A DNA stretch of 64,000 nt from Pyxicephalus adspersus. Lineage: Eukaryota > Chordata > Amphibia > Anura > Pyxicephalidae. Location: NCBI RefSeq assembly GCF_032062135.1, contig NC_092859.1, forward strand, positions 46,369,888 to 46,433,887, written 5' to 3'. The notes beneath the pieces are model-generated. The model saw only the letters and a program-made list of their open reading frames with translations. It made no database searches and was not told the origin of the DNA. A program made the translations under genes and the position numbers. Positions 12,131-24,748 of the stretch are shown here, in pieces; position 1 is the stretch's first letter; each line of letters starts with the position of its first letter.

Positions 12131-13392
12131 ATTCTCTTGATGAATGTGAGGAATTTAGATCTTCTTTAGGGCAAACAACCTTTACTATAGCTTATCAGAC
12201 ATATTATTTTGTATGTTATGTGTACTAGTGCAAACATATAATAAAATATGTATCAGAACCAAGATAACCACCACCTTAAATGATGACTTTTATAAATTTT
12301 TTTTTTTTTTACTAACGTTTACTAACAAAAAAATTTCAAATTTTTATTGAAATAAAAACAGCATATATCTTAGCAAACTACACAGTTTGGTTTTGTTTAG
12401 ATGCATATTACTACTAACATTTTTAAACAATTACTAGTAAGGCCTACTATGAGAATTCAGAGTTTCTCCATATTGTCCTTATAGTCATCTTACTTGCCTT
12501 GGTCCCAAAGTAATGTCATCTGTGTAAAAAACAAAATATCCCCGATATTGTTTAAGGGAAGAGCTGTACATTTGTTTAATACAATCATTTCACATTACAC
12601 TGCAGTTTTCCTGGTTCATTAACACAGCAGTTAGAGTGTGTCTTTTCATCTTTACATATCAAAGAAACTGAGTTCTACTCATCCTCCATGTAACTGAAAA
12701 ATAATTATTTCAAAGAAAAATGTCATAGAAGTCATGAGAGTGGGATAAATCTAAAGGGACAGAGGTGAAACTCTGACTATTGTTATGTAATAAAATATTA
12801 TGACCAACAAGGAAGTTTTACAGTTGGTCATCAGTAAACAAAATCTAAACTTTCTACCAAATGTTTGCTGAGGTAAGGAACAAAATTAAATAAAGTCAGA
12901 GAGTTTCTTGATTACATAATTTTTCCAAAAATACTTTTTATTTCAACCAATGTTGTTATTTTGTAAAAGTAGAGGTGAAACAATGTAGAAATTTCACAGC
13001 ATTGAGTGGGAGTTAGTTACATGGATGGTTACATTTTTTGGGGTTTAGGCTTACACATCAGCGGGCACAGGTTTTATAGTTTATCATCTTCATCAAGTTT
13101 TCCTTTTTGTATTTTAACATGCCAATATACATAACCCTAAACCAATATAATGATTGGTATACAGTCTCAGAGATATTGAAATGGATAAGTACATTTAGAT
13201 GACACAAGTGTCATCACAACTAATACATTTATTTATTACATATCAAAAGGCAAAATAAGTTTCTACCTATAAACAGTGCCTTTGCACTCCTCTGTACCTA
13301 TAACATATATTTGATGTTTGAATGAACAACACACAATAAAAGCACCGTATGATATGTATGAGTGATTGCAGTTAAGACCCACAGTAGGAGAG
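12131..13392. other. Spacer between C1 relic and A1
   Basis: No gene is seen. It is paralogous to 41870-43440, and is missing from the A2 unit, where a mariner fragment replaces it. Confidence 0.5.
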
Positions 13393-13915
13393 CTACTTGT
13401 TTGAGAATTGTGCTTCATCTTTGATTTCATTGTTAATTCTTGGAACAACCTGCTGAAAATCGTAAACAGCTAGACTTAAAGTAGTAGAGGCTGAGAGACA
13501 TGGGAATCCATTGTCTTCCACTATGACAACTGCCTTGTTAATAAATACATCCTTTTCCTGAAAGATGCAAGATGTCCTGATTTCTCCAATATTCTTATTA
13601 ATTATGAAGTATACTAGTTCTGAGACTTGCATAAAATGATAAAACAGCCAAGCATTATGTTCAGAATCTTCATCCATTGCAACCAGCATTTTTATCAATT
13701 GGTGTATTGCTCTGATGTAAAAGGGACCATTTCAAGCATGTCTAAGTTATTTTCTGATAATGTGTACAAAATTTTTGGTGCATTGTAATTATTGTCTACT
13801 AATTGAATTATTAGACTATTCAAATTATTTTAGACTATTATCATTTATATCCTTAATTTCTATATTCACAATATAAAAGATTTTTAACCATGATGTCAAA
13901 TTTGAGAAAGCAGAC
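13393..13915 (-). pseudogene. Protocadherin relic exon C1 (EC1 end fused to EC6)
   Basis: A third protocadherin lineage reduced to fragments. Reading leftward, about 13915-13840 matches the end of EC1 (FLKFDIMVKN, then Asp-rich linker), followed directly by the start of EC6 at about 13830; EC2-EC5 are missing. EC6 is recognisable to a stop at 13393-13395 after DEAQFSNK, just where the transmembrane helix would begin. A frameshift near 13700 breaks the EC6 start. The EC6 residues differ from the A/B consensus (for example CIFQEKDVF and SASTTLSLAV), so it is not a recent copy of A or B. The same EC1-EC6 join and the same stop are present in C2 and C3. It is almost certainly non-functional. Confidence 0.85.
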
Positions 13916-14133
13916 ATTTGCAGATCTATTAAAGCTCCCCAAGACTAGAGAAAATACACTTTCATTATGTAAACTGGGTGAACCAAGAAAACCTGGAATG
14001 GATCTGATCAGGGATTGAAAACATTTGCTAGTAAACAAGTTAACAACCTAAGAAATCCATTTCAGGTTTGTTGTTTTTGGGTTAAAAGATGTATTCCATA
14101 TCTATAGAATATGTTACAATACCAAATGATCTT

Positions 14134-14150
14134 ATAGAGACGTTTAGAGG
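14134..14150 (-). promoter_or_regulatory. Decayed CSE of relic C1
   Basis: atagagacgtttagagg aligns with the CSE of the A and B exons, with the CGCT core lost. The flanking gttaggaactgc is shared with the better preserved C3 copy. Confidence 0.5.
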
Positions 14151-16024
14151 ACAAAGTTAGGAACTGCATTTCTGAAGATATTTTTTACTTCTAAAAATGT
14201 CCTTTCAGTTGAGGAACAGAACATATTCCAACACTTTTCTAAAAAATGAAATTATTAAACCAAATTTATTAGTGTTAAATATTATTAGTTTTTAACCAAC
14301 CATTAATGTATAAGCTAATGTTATGGTTTGATTATTATTTTATATTGGGGTGCTAACCTTACTTCCAATCCTGGTGGCCACTTGTTATAGATTGTTTTAT
14401 GGTTTTTGGATACCCATGCTATCTTCAAATTACATGTTGATGTGTGTTGTGTGTTTTATGAGAACAAAGGAGCTAATGGCTTTGCAAGTCTAGTTTCTAC
14501 TTTTGATTAGTAAATGTAAATTGATCGATTTCCCAAAAAAAACAAAAAAAAAAACAACTATGGCCAGGGAAATCCCAGTGAAAAAGTCAGGATTTTTGCA
14601 CTTGATTGGATGCTTGAAATGAACAGAGCTCCATTTTATCATGAACAGCCTATAAAAATTTACAAAAACAACCTCTATGTATGTTAAGGAAATAAAAATG
14701 CCTAAGCTTTTATAAATGTATTTGCATACCTCCATATTATTTACACTAACTATATGTTTTTTGTACAATAGTAAAGCATATTTTGTTTTTCCAAACTGCT
14801 ACTTTGGAAAAACTGCCTAAATGAAACAGACAATGATAAAAATCTGACAATAATTTTAACTCTTCTTCTCCTATCCAAACCCTTAATAAATCCAAAGGAT
14901 ATTAATAAATAATGTTAAGATGTTAGTGCACTACATATAATTATTTATTGAACAATGAATTACTAAAAAATATTATTATAATATAAAAGATTAAAATTAT
15001 GGCTAAAACGGCAAAAGATTAATACACATTTCTTTCAAAAGAAATTAAATCTCGAAGCCTCATGGTGAGGTGGAACTAAAAAAACAACCTAAAAGTTCCA
15101 TCCCTCATCTAAATAGACAGCCTTCCAAAGGTGTTTGCTTGTCGCACTCTCATCTGGAATCGAAAAAATAAGGGCTGTAACCCCATTAATAACACTGCTG
15201 TTTTTTTTACTAATTTGGGGGGTGGGGTGCGTACAGGTTGTTTGGTCCTTTTTCATCAACTCACCATTAAGTGTTGCTTTGTCCATGAACTAAGCCAATT
15301 ATTTTGATAATTGTACTGAAGGCCAACAAGTCCTAATCGGCCATATGCAGTTTAAGGTAAATGTAATGGTGGTAAATATAACCATTTTAGGCATATAATA
15401 ATTTATAACTTAATGTTACAGTTTGTATTGCAATTTATTTTATATTGGGGAGCTACCCTTACTTCCTTTTCTGGTGGTCATTTGTTATGGAAAATATATC
15501 AAGCTATATATATCAAGGCAAGCAAATACTGTTTGTTTTAACAAGGCTCTACTGTGTTTTACATTAAAATGTTAAAATACACTCTAGTCAGTTCTAATAA
15601 AACAAATACCAGATAACATCTAGCAATTTAAAAATAAACAGAATTTTTAGTAAAATGGAACTACACTGCAAACATCCTTCCCACAATGTATAAAGCTTAA
15701 TTACTGGTAAGTTTGATGATTGACTACCTTCAATTAAATCCAAGCAGTACCTTTTGAAATTCTCTTTTATTCTTTATAGAATAATCCCTAATAAAATAGT
15801 TATACCTCTAAGCCTAATACCTTAACATTCACAATATTTCAGCTGGAAAAATAGCACATTCACTTTAAAAGTTAGATGAACTAAAAACATCCAGGAAATT
15901 ATGAAACAAAATGTGAATTATGGGCCAGTGGCCCAGAACTGTTTGTTCTAGAAAACCAAAATGCAAAACATACCCTACTGGAATCAGCAATCAAAACTTT
16001 GCATTGGATAAAATATAATAGATA
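14151..16024. other. Spacer between B2 and C1
   Basis: No gene is seen. Paralogous to 29384-31690 and 44224-45259. This copy lacks the hAT element and the CCGTATTTTTC element found in the C2-B3 spacer, so it shows the empty sites. Confidence 0.5.
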
Positions 16025-16030
16025 ACTCAC

Positions 16031-18463
16031 CTGCTCAGTACTCCTATTGGCCAATGGATTGTTGCAACTTTCACTGCCAAGTCCTGAATCATCCGTGTCA
16101 ATTAAATTTTCCACAGGGACATTTTGGTTTGGTGGAATTAATGTAAAGTCATTGTCTGCTGAATCCAAAGTCACACAGAAGTTATATGGGTAGGGGAGTG
16201 TTAAAGTCCCATCACTATACATGGACAGCACTCTGGGATCCATTGGAGGATACAAACTTGTACTAAAAGAAGTTGTTGGGGATTTTGAACCTCTGCACTT
16301 TGATATGATGAACACCACAATAGTTACAATAAATAAAAGGGAAATCAGTGCTAAGGCAACCACTAAGTATAGCTGCAGATTCGAATCAGGATTCCCATCA
16401 TTAGCATGACTGTCAATTTTAGGAACTACCTGTTGAAAACTGTCTGCAATAACAAGATTTAGGGTGGTAGTAGCTGAGAGAGAGGGGACTCCATTGTCCT
16501 TCACCATCACCACAACTTTATGATTCAGGATATCCTTTCCTTGAAAGACCCGTGATGTCCTGATTTCTCCAGTAATTTCATTGATGATAAAATAAAACGG
16601 TTCAGAGACTTGCATGAAATGATAAGACAGCCAAGAGTTATGTCCGGAGTCTTCATCCACTGCAACCACTTTTGTTATTAAAGATCCAGGTTCAGAGGAG
16701 AAAGGGACCATCTCAAACATAGATAAACCATTTTCTGATGAGGGGTAGAGGATTTTTGGTGCATTGTCATTTTGATCTACTATTCGGATAATTAATGTGG
16801 CATTGCTGCTTAGAGGTGGTGACCCATTATCTCTAGCAGTAACTTGTAATACAAACTCTTTGTTTTCTTCATAATCAAAAGACTTCTGAGCATAGAGAAC
16901 TCCAGTCTCTATATTAATGGAGAGGTAAGTGGCCATTGAGAGATCTTCTGTATTTGTATTGAAAAATGAGTACATTATTTTAGCATTGTCACCGGCATCA
17001 GGATCTGATGCTTTTACGCTGTATATTGAGGATCCAGGTAAGTTGTTTTCTGATACATAAGCAACAAAAGTGGATTTAAAAAATACTGGTGGATTGTCAT
17101 TAGTATCTGATATTTCCAGTCTGATGGATCTTCTAGTAGAAAGTGGTGGAGATCCTCTGTCAGTAGCTACAACAGTTATATTGTAGCTAGGTATTTTTTC
17201 TCTATCTACTGGCTTTGTAGTAACTATCTTATAAAATCTGTTAGATGACAGCATTACCTCAAATGGTACCTTCTCTGCAATCTGACAGTCGACTTCCCCA
17301 TTTTCCCCAGAATCTTGATCATGAACCTTTATTACAGCAATCACTGTTCCAGGTTCTGAATCCTCAGGGATAGAAGATGATAATGAGGTTACGATTATCT
17401 GAGGAGCATTATCATTGTCATCTATCACTTCTATTAGGACCTTGGCATGGGCAACAAGGCCTCCACCATCTTTGGCTTGTACAGATAATTCATATTTTAT
17501 TAACTCCTCAAAATCAAATTTTTTATTAGTTTTAATTTCACCACTTGTACAATTGATGCTAAACATACCTGTATGATGAATGCTTTCTGAGCTTTTACTA
17601 AATGAGTATGTGATCTGTGCATTGGTGCCTTCATCTTTGTCTGTTGCCTCCACTATAATTACTGTTGAGTTAACAGGAGCATTTTCATTGATACTAACTT
17701 TATATACATTTTGTGCAAATACAGGGGCATTGTCATTGGCATCAGTAATAATTACTTTAATTATGGCTGTTCCAGACCTAACTGGATTTCCTCCATCATA
17801 GGCTATGAGAATCAGTTCATGAATATTTTGTGTCTCTCGATCTAAAGATTTTTCCAATACAAGTTCTAGAAATGAACTCCCATCTTCTCTGTTTGTATCA
17901 GACAGTGTAAAGTAATGATTATCACTGAGCTTATATGTCTGTATGGAATTAATACCAATATCTGGATCTTCTGCGCTTTGTAAAGCAAATCTGGCTCCTG
18001 GAAGAGTCAATTCAATAGTTTCTACTTTAATAGTATCTGGAAAAAACACTGGAGCATTATCATTTATATCCTGAATTTCTATATGAACATTGAAAAAATA
18101 GAGAGGATTTTCAACCATGACATCAAATTTTAGAAAGCATGTAGTTGCTTTCCTACAGAGTGTTTCTCTGTCTATTCTGTCCTTCACATATAGAATTCCA
18201 TTACCTAGATTCACATAAAAATATTTCTCTGAAACATGGGAAACAATCTGCAGTTTTCTAGATGAGAGATTGTTAATATCTAATCCAAGATCTTCTGCAA
18301 TATTTGCTATAACAGAGTCTTTTCTCTTTTCTTCTACAATAGAATAATGAATCTGACCAGAGACTGAATGATACAGCCAGGAAAATAAGAAGGAAAATAT
18401 TACTTGCCATCTGATTCCTTTGTATGTCTGTAAATTTTCATTCAGCTTGAGCATTTTCAGCAT
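16031..18463 (-). CDS. pcdhg: Clustered protocadherin variable exon B2 (gamma-like), intact
   Basis: An uninterrupted 811-codon exon ending at a CAG codon before a GTGAGT donor (16025-16030). The frame stays open 44 codons into the intron, but the donor is the real end. Signal peptide about 1-35, EC1 36-140 with Cys103-X5-Cys109 (RKATT between), EC2-EC6 to about 682, transmembrane helix about 696-720, 91-residue tail ending RSTEQ. It differs from A-type exons mainly in EC1-EC5 (for example EC2 FLELVLEKSLDRE). EC6, the helix and the first two thirds of the tail are nearly identical to A1. In the tail FTLIPPNQ replaces the usual FTYVPPNQ. Predicted role is homophilic cell-surface recognition after splicing to constant exons. 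CSE is at 18672. Confidence 0.95.
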
Positions 18464-18671
18464 TTACAGTAAATCTTCCCCAAAATCCTTTTGTGAAATA
18501 TAATCCAGTGAAGAAATGGTGTACTATATTTCTCTGTCCAAGCAAAAACCAGAATATATTTTGTGTTGTGGTTATATGATCCAGAAAATGGCTGTATCTT
18601 TTCTTGCAGATCTGCAGTGTGTAACAATGTGGAATATGCTAGATCTCCACTTCTCTGCTTTTCTTGGTTAT

Positions 18672-18688
18672 ACAGCGGCGCTCTGAGG
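18672..18688 (-). promoter_or_regulatory. CSE promoter element of exon B2
   Basis: Perfect copy of the 17-bp CSE, 209 bp upstream of the B2 start codon. The whole CSE-to-ATG segment is nearly identical to that of B1 and B3. Confidence 0.85.
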
Positions 18689-20339
18689 ACAAATTGTGGA
18701 ATTGCAGCATTGAGGGAATAACATTTATATAACAAGTACATTTATATAATTTAAACATTTGTGCAAGTATGTATTATGCAAAAAGCCATGGCATATTCAA
18801 ACATAGTTTTGTTTGTTATGAACATAATTTCTATTATAAAAAAAATACTGTAGTTATAAAGGAGAGCAGCACTGCAAACCCACAAATTACCCAATACTAA
18901 ATGTATATAAATAAAATATTTTTTTATGACTTCACATTGTGAACATTTCAAAACTGAAATATAAAAATATTTATCATAAATGTAAATTTGTATATTTTGG
19001 TTTTGGATGCATGTAATATAGAATATTTTATTATGATTCTAACTTTAGGAAACTTAATTACAGTTACCAACTTTGAATTATTTTCCATCATTTGATGAAG
19101 TAATATATTTTTAAGACATTTACCTAAAGATTTTGGAGGTAAGCTTCCATACATCAGAATTTATCTAAATCTTCACATTTTTTTGGTTCATTATTGCATA
19201 GAAATATGTTTCTAAATAAATGAAAATTGGAAAAATTTCCCAGCACTTCCAGTCAACTTTATTCACAAGCTAAATTTTAACAATGGGGTTGATTTACTAA
19301 ACTAAAAAGCTGTAATATTTATCAAACTATTATTTTCATTTCATGTGACTGATATTTTACCACTTATTGCAAAATAAAATAACAAATAACCAAGCAACTG
19401 GTTTCTTGATTGTGAATATGATTTTTGTGAAGTATTTTTAATATTGTGGGTATTTTAGCAAGCAACTTTAAAATTTGTATTTGTGGAACAATAATAAAAT
19501 AATTAAAAAAATGAAAATATTGTAAGCTCTGTAATATTGTTTTTATTTTGCCTCGAATTTAAAAATAAAAACAGTTATATAGATACAGACAAAAAGTATG
19601 TTATTTGGGCTATTTTTAAAATAAATATTAAAATACATTATTAAAAATATTTTTTGTTTTCTTATTTCCTACAAGTAATACCAATACTTTAAAATAAAAT
19701 ATTTTGATTAGTAGTAAGATCCTCAAAAATGTATTTGCAATACAAGGACCCTGCAACAAACTGCAGTCTTGTTTTTTTTATAGTTCTTTTCCCCTCTGCT
19801 TAAATGACTGTAAATAAATACAATTTTTCCTAGCTTTGTGCTGTAAAGACACGTAGGAAATGTAAGAGGACTGACAGTTGGCATTAGTATTTAAAACCTT
19901 TAACTTTTGCCAAACCTAATTATGATTCCTTTTTCTCTTATAGTTAATCCTAAATATCTTTTATTTTAAAAATGTTAGTATGATCCCAAAAGTAATAGAA
20001 GTTTCATACAAGTTTTTATTTCATATTTTACGTGTAAATAATGTATACTTGTGTAAAACCTAACAATCTATTAAATATTAATGTAACTTAAAACCAAATT
20101 TGGGAAATTCTACCTGTAAGAGACTACAATTTAAATAAAGTAGAGGAGGTAGAATATGAGGAACAAGATGATATTTGTACAAATTTCAGCAACATTTGAT
20201 TACAAAGTATTACTAAGTACTAAACAGTTAAAGCACATAGCAGCAATGTTGCAATAGATACAAAAATACATTTTTTTTTAGTTTTTTACTACATTTTTTG
20301 TGTTTTCTTTACAAATAAAAATATAGAGACTTTGCATAT

Positions 20340-20379
<40 letters not shown>

Positions 20380-21056
20380 AGATATAATCAATCAAGACAT
20401 AGGAATAGAATAGTTGACCAAACAGACAAATAAGGTAAATGGAGTGGGCAATCCACAATGCTGATTTTCCGTGTGTTTATGGTTACACGATTATCATACT
20501 CTTCAGCTCCAACTCTTAGTTGCCATCATAATAAGTAATAGGATATTCTTCAGACTTAGATGTACTGTACTCTAAATAATTTGATTTTTTTTATGTCTGT
20601 GATTCATATTGATTTTACTGGTTTATTTATCCTCCTGGTAAAGTACTTATAAAGAACTAAAGTACTAAAAAGAACTAAAAAAACATTTTTTAACCCATTA
20701 TTTTGTTCTCTACATTTACACAGATTAACATTTACATCATACTTATCAAATAAGGAGCACATTTTGTTTTCTGTCAAACAAGTTGTCCTAACTGAAATAA
20801 TGAACTGAAAGTGATGAGTCATGATAATTAACAGTGATAGACTTGCAGTTGCTTATTGCTACTTTTAAAAATATTGACACTTGAGATTTAGATATATAGC
20901 AATATCAGCTTTAAATACTACTAGTGTAAAAATAGTATCTACAGAAAGTTGGTAATTTTTGTAAAAATAACACTATCTTATGGCAAACAGCCTACTCGTT
21001 GCTTGAAAAAAAAGGTTTGAGCTGTATTAAATGAGGTAAAATGGTGCTTTAATATA
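18689..21056. other. AT-rich spacer upstream of B2
   Basis: No gene is seen. Paralogous to 518-4480 and 33617-36170. Contains a (TA)n microsatellite at 20344-20376. Confidence 0.5.
20344..20376. repeat. (TA)n microsatellite
   Basis: Pure TA dinucleotide run. A run of different length occurs at the equivalent place in the other units (35425-35450 and 51718-51785), before a shared motif resembling tagatataattgatcaagac. Confidence 0.9.
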
Positions 21057-21061
21057 TTTCC

Positions 21062-21613
21062 TCTCACACTTAACGCTTCCTCACTAAAGCGCAGGCATCC
21101 CTCTCCTGCGCATGTTTAAAGTTCTGAAGCTGGGTTGTGCCTCTGTTTCTAAGCTTTATCAATTCTGTCCAATTCGCTGGCCCTGGCTATTTAGCTGGCT
21201 CACAGACTGCACCTTGTGTTCATGCAACGAGTCTTACTAGTGCCGAACTCCCTAGTTCTGTGAACTAGTTCCTGTATACCTGCTGCTTAATCCAGTGTTT
21301 CCTGTGTCCAGCTCCTGTGTTAACCATCTGTTGTCCAGTTTGTTTGTTCCTAGCCAACTTCCCTGTGCTGTTCCTCTGTTCCTGTCTGCCTGTGGTTATC
21401 CCTGCATCACCTGTACCTCCTGCTGTTTCCAGTGTCTCATGTGTTCCCTCTGTGTCATGGCTGTCTCCTTGATCCCTGGCAATTGACCCCAGGCGTGTAA
21501 CCTGACCTCTCTGGTTACTGCTTAGATTCTGCGCCTTGGTCCTTCTCAGGGCTCACACCACCCACGTGCAAGCCATAGCACCCCCTAGTGGTCCTGTCCC
21601 TCCGACTGTGACA
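21062..21613. mobile_element. Solo LTR (Ty3/gypsy-like)
   Basis: A 552-bp insertion with ends tctcaca and tgtgaca, flanked on both sides by tttcc (21057-21061 and 21614-21618), a 5-bp target duplication as made by LTR integrases. The paralogous empty site at about 4490 reads atatatttcctagttgagtc. The sequence closely resembles 53327-53895 (opposite orientation) and 62950-63520, where it follows a decayed gypsy internal region in the same orientation. The short open frames in it have no domain resemblance. Confidence 0.75.
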
Positions 21614-21732
21614 TTTCCTAGATGAGTCTGTAGTGTTGTGAAAGAGAACTGACCACCATTGATTTAGGTTTAGGAATGGAGCTATTTTCTGCATAAGCTC
21701 AGCTACCAGTACATTTGTCAAAACACTTTTCC

Positions 21733-22259
21733 TAACCCCCCTAGCAGTATTCCTAAGTGTGTGTTAAAAAAACCCACTTACCTTGCTCCGTTGTCGTCCC
21801 TCGTTGTCCTGCTGGTCCCCGCAGGTCCTGGGGACACGTCCCCCTTCTTCCATTTCCAGCCCGCAAATGCAGAGACGTTCTCTGGGGTTTCCTGGTGACG
21901 TCAGTGAATGCGTCGGTGCTGGTGGGCGGATCAGTGGGAAATTCAAAAACTTTTTTACTGGATTCAATACATAATAGCTGTATTGAGTCCAATACAAAGA
22001 AATACTCATATAATAAATATATATATATATATATAAATATATATATATATAATATTTATTATTTATGCTACTGTACACTTGAATTACATGTTTAACTATG
22101 TTTTAATTTTTTTTAACAGATCTTTGTGTTTTTTTATTTAAAGTTCACTATTAAGTTTAATAAATATTGGACATATTTCGGTGAGTTATGCTTAAGAATC
22201 ATAGCCCAAAATGTAAAATAAATTTCCATGCAAAAAAATTGGAACACTAGGGGGGTTAA
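21733..22259. mobile_element. piggyBac-type MITE
   Basis: Ends are ctaaCCCCCCTAG and CTAGGGGGGttaa, inverted and flanked by TTAA-like sites. The uninterrupted paralogue at 4605 and 36287 reads ttcctaaaggacag, so the insertion point is exact. Interior shares with the other family members the GC-rich block (tgacgtcagtgaatgcgtcgg), the ttggattcaatac hairpin motif, an AT-rich hairpin near 22010-22060 and the subterminal acatatttcggtgagttatg. No coding sequence survives. Confidence 0.8.
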
Positions 22260-23695
22260 AGAACAGTACCACCAAATTTTACAAAATATTTCCCCTTGTT
22301 GACTGCTCCAGCAGTTGGAGAAGGCTGAGATATTGAAAATATAAACTGCTACTAGAGTTAATTATCAAGCAATTTAACGTTTTAAATCAAATACTGCTGA
22401 AGCAAACATGGAAGTTTAATGAAAAAGCATTATGAGCTTTATTTTCTGCGAAAGCTTGAGCAATGTGTATAGTTTCAATGTTTTTAATATGTTGTAAAGT
22501 ATGAAAACAAAATGCTTGTGCATTTGTGCATCTGCATATAAATGCTCTCATGTGTTACGATTGTGTATATCTAGAATTGCTTTTGTTTACAAAAGTGTAG
22601 ACCATGGATCCAAAAAAAACCAATCCCACTGACAATCCAAGCTTGAAAAAAATGTTATTGTTAAGCCAGTAAATACTCAGAAGTCCCAAGGTATATACTC
22701 CTCTCACATTTCACCCAAGAATCGACTTAATCTTGATTAGGACACAGACATTCAAACACTACTAAGAGGGAGATGTTACAGTACATTTTCGTTTAGATAA
22801 AAAAAGACATTAGCAAGCAAATCCAAAATAACAATAGCATACCATAACAATAAATCTTGCTGAAGTTTTTCTAAAAGCCAACTTTTTAAAAAATTTTTAT
22901 TAAAGTAGAGGAAAAATTAAAGCCACTATTGGTTATTTTATGTATTTATTTTTTACCATTTGTAAGTAAGTTTTTCCTTCACATCATGTCTTGCATACTT
23001 AGCAGAAAGTGAGAGGATAGTAAAATCATAAAAAATACCATAAAAGTTATCACCAATACTATAATACAAACCTAACTAAGATAACTAAGAACTATAATAC
23101 CAATCTAGACAAGAACAGCGAGGGGCCAATTGAAATAATGATAAATAACATTTTACCAGAAACAAAAACGTATGCAAAAATGCCTTTCAACAGATTATTA
23201 TTTGCTACACATGAAAAGTATGAGTAATCTTAATTTTTAATGTAAGTTAAATTTTCATTTGATATTTACCTGAGCTAATGCTACAAACCAGTATGTATTG
23301 GCATGATGTACAGGTATAAAATAGGTGTTGTTTCAACAATATTATTATTTGTCAATATATGATTACAAATTTACATAGTTTTTAGAATAATTATTAGCAG
23401 CCTTTATCATTTTAAAAAGATTGCTGTAATTGTAAATCATTTTAAATAGATGTTTAAATTAATGCTCATACTGGAAGACAAAGGTTCACTCATGAAAGTG
23501 TATCTTCTCCAGCATTGGGGATCTTTAATAAATTAGGACCATAGGCCCTCTAGTGAAAACTATTATTTAAGTCATTTCAGAGCTTCTAAAACATAAAAAG
23601 AGCCAAAAGTAATATAAATGTACTATATTTAACTATATTATACACAGTATTTAACTATATTAACAGAATTTATATTTGAGATGAAGAAAACTTAG
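22260..23695. other. AT-rich spacer between A2 and B2
   Basis: No gene is seen. Paralogous to 4610-6050 and 36290-37650. Confidence 0.5.
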
Positions 23696-23696
23696 T

Positions 23697-23931
23697 GCCC
23701 CTGATTCATCATTGAAATCCGCGATCGCTGGAAGCGCGATAATACGCGCGACCCGCGATCGCGGATTACCGCGGTCCGGGACTCGAGTGCGCCGCCAGTA
23801 AAAAGCTGTCGGATAAGCGCGGCTCCGTGCGCGAGCTTTTCCGGTTGTTGAATAGCGCGATCGCGCACGATTCCGGATCGCTAATACGAATGCGCGACCG
23901 ATAATCCGATTTTGCTTGATGAATCAGGGGC
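23697..23931. mobile_element. CpG-rich MITE with GCCCCTGATTCATCA ends
   Basis: A 235-bp insertion whose ends GCCCCTGATTCATCA and TGATGAATCAGGGGC are perfect inverted repeats. An AGT triplet lies on both sides, and the paralogous sites near 6050 and 37640 lack it, so a 3-bp target duplication is likely. The interior is unusually rich in CpG (gcgatcgc, cgcgcgacccgcgatcgcgg), in sharp contrast to the AT-rich surroundings. No coding frame. The superfamily is not assigned; a 3-bp target site would fit Harbinger-like elements. Confidence 0.75.
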
Positions 23932-24003
23932 AGTGTATGTTTAGCTTAAATAGTTTGTTTAGACAAAAATGTGTTACAGAAATGTATTCTTAACTCTCCT
24001 AAG

Positions 24004-24365
24004 TAGTGTTGGTGTTCGAATTTGGGTTGTCCTTATATTCGACCCGAATATGGCTGTTCGAATTCGGATAGACTGGACCTGATAAACACGGGATTCGACT
24101 TCGTGAATTTGTGTGTAAAAATATGTGTAAAAAAAATAACAAGGCTTTAATGTTAAAGTAATTTATTGAATGTGTGTGATTTGTGTAAATAACTTTTATA
24201 TTTTTACAGGTTATCAGCTCCACTACACTGATTGCTCTTGCAGTTCTACAGTCCCGAAATATAACCCGAATTTCCCTCCATTGACTTTAATGGTGTTCGA
24301 ATTCAACGTTCAATCGCCCGAACAATATTCATTCGAATAGCCATTGAGATATTCGACCAGCACTA
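24004..24365. mobile_element. Non-autonomous hAT-like element with 8-bp target duplication
   Basis: A 362-bp insertion with ends TAGTGTTGGTGTTCGAAT and, inverted, ATTCGACCAGCACTA. It is flanked by CTCCTAAG on both sides (23996-24003 and 24366-24373). The empty paralogue at 37704 reads ctcctaagtatgtaag. Eight-bp duplications and CAGTGTTGG-like ends are hallmarks of hAT elements. The open frame within has no domain resemblance. Confidence 0.8.
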
Positions 24366-24748
24366 CTCCTAAGTATGTAAGACATATTGATTTGGTTTTC
24401 TAAGGTTCTAGCTTACACTGTCTGCATTATTGAGTTTGATCATAAATTTTTATTTCCATAGGAAGCCATTAGGTTGACTTTGTTCGCTCCTATAAAGGCT
24501 GCTTGGTGTAATAATTACATGTTTGAAACAAATGCCATTAAAAAAAAATAAATTAAGACAAAGACAATATCATTTTTAAGACTTGATAACACGCATATCT
24601 TTTAAATGTAACTTAGAATTCATAAGGTGATAATGTTATCAGCATAATACCTTGCAAGAACTCAAATCAAGTCTCTCAAAGTTCCCCATATTTATACAAA
24701 GCTTTATGACATAAGTGTAAATTATATGTTGAACACAAAACGACTTAC

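Noticed and set aside
13263..13448. Possible transmembrane and tail continuation of relic C1 in another frame
   Set aside because: The frame lacks a hydrophobic helix and the tail motif; no convincing alignment with A or B tails.
15899..16030. Reading frame of B2 continuing 44 codons past the CAG
   Set aside because: A strong GTGAGT donor follows the CAG and the extension is not conserved in B4; it is intron read-through. The same holds for the short extensions of A1, A3 and B4.
21757..22095. Open frames of 80-110 codons on both strands
   Set aside because: They fall in the GC-rich core of a piggyBac-type MITE, overlap each other in several frames and end in AT-repeat codons.
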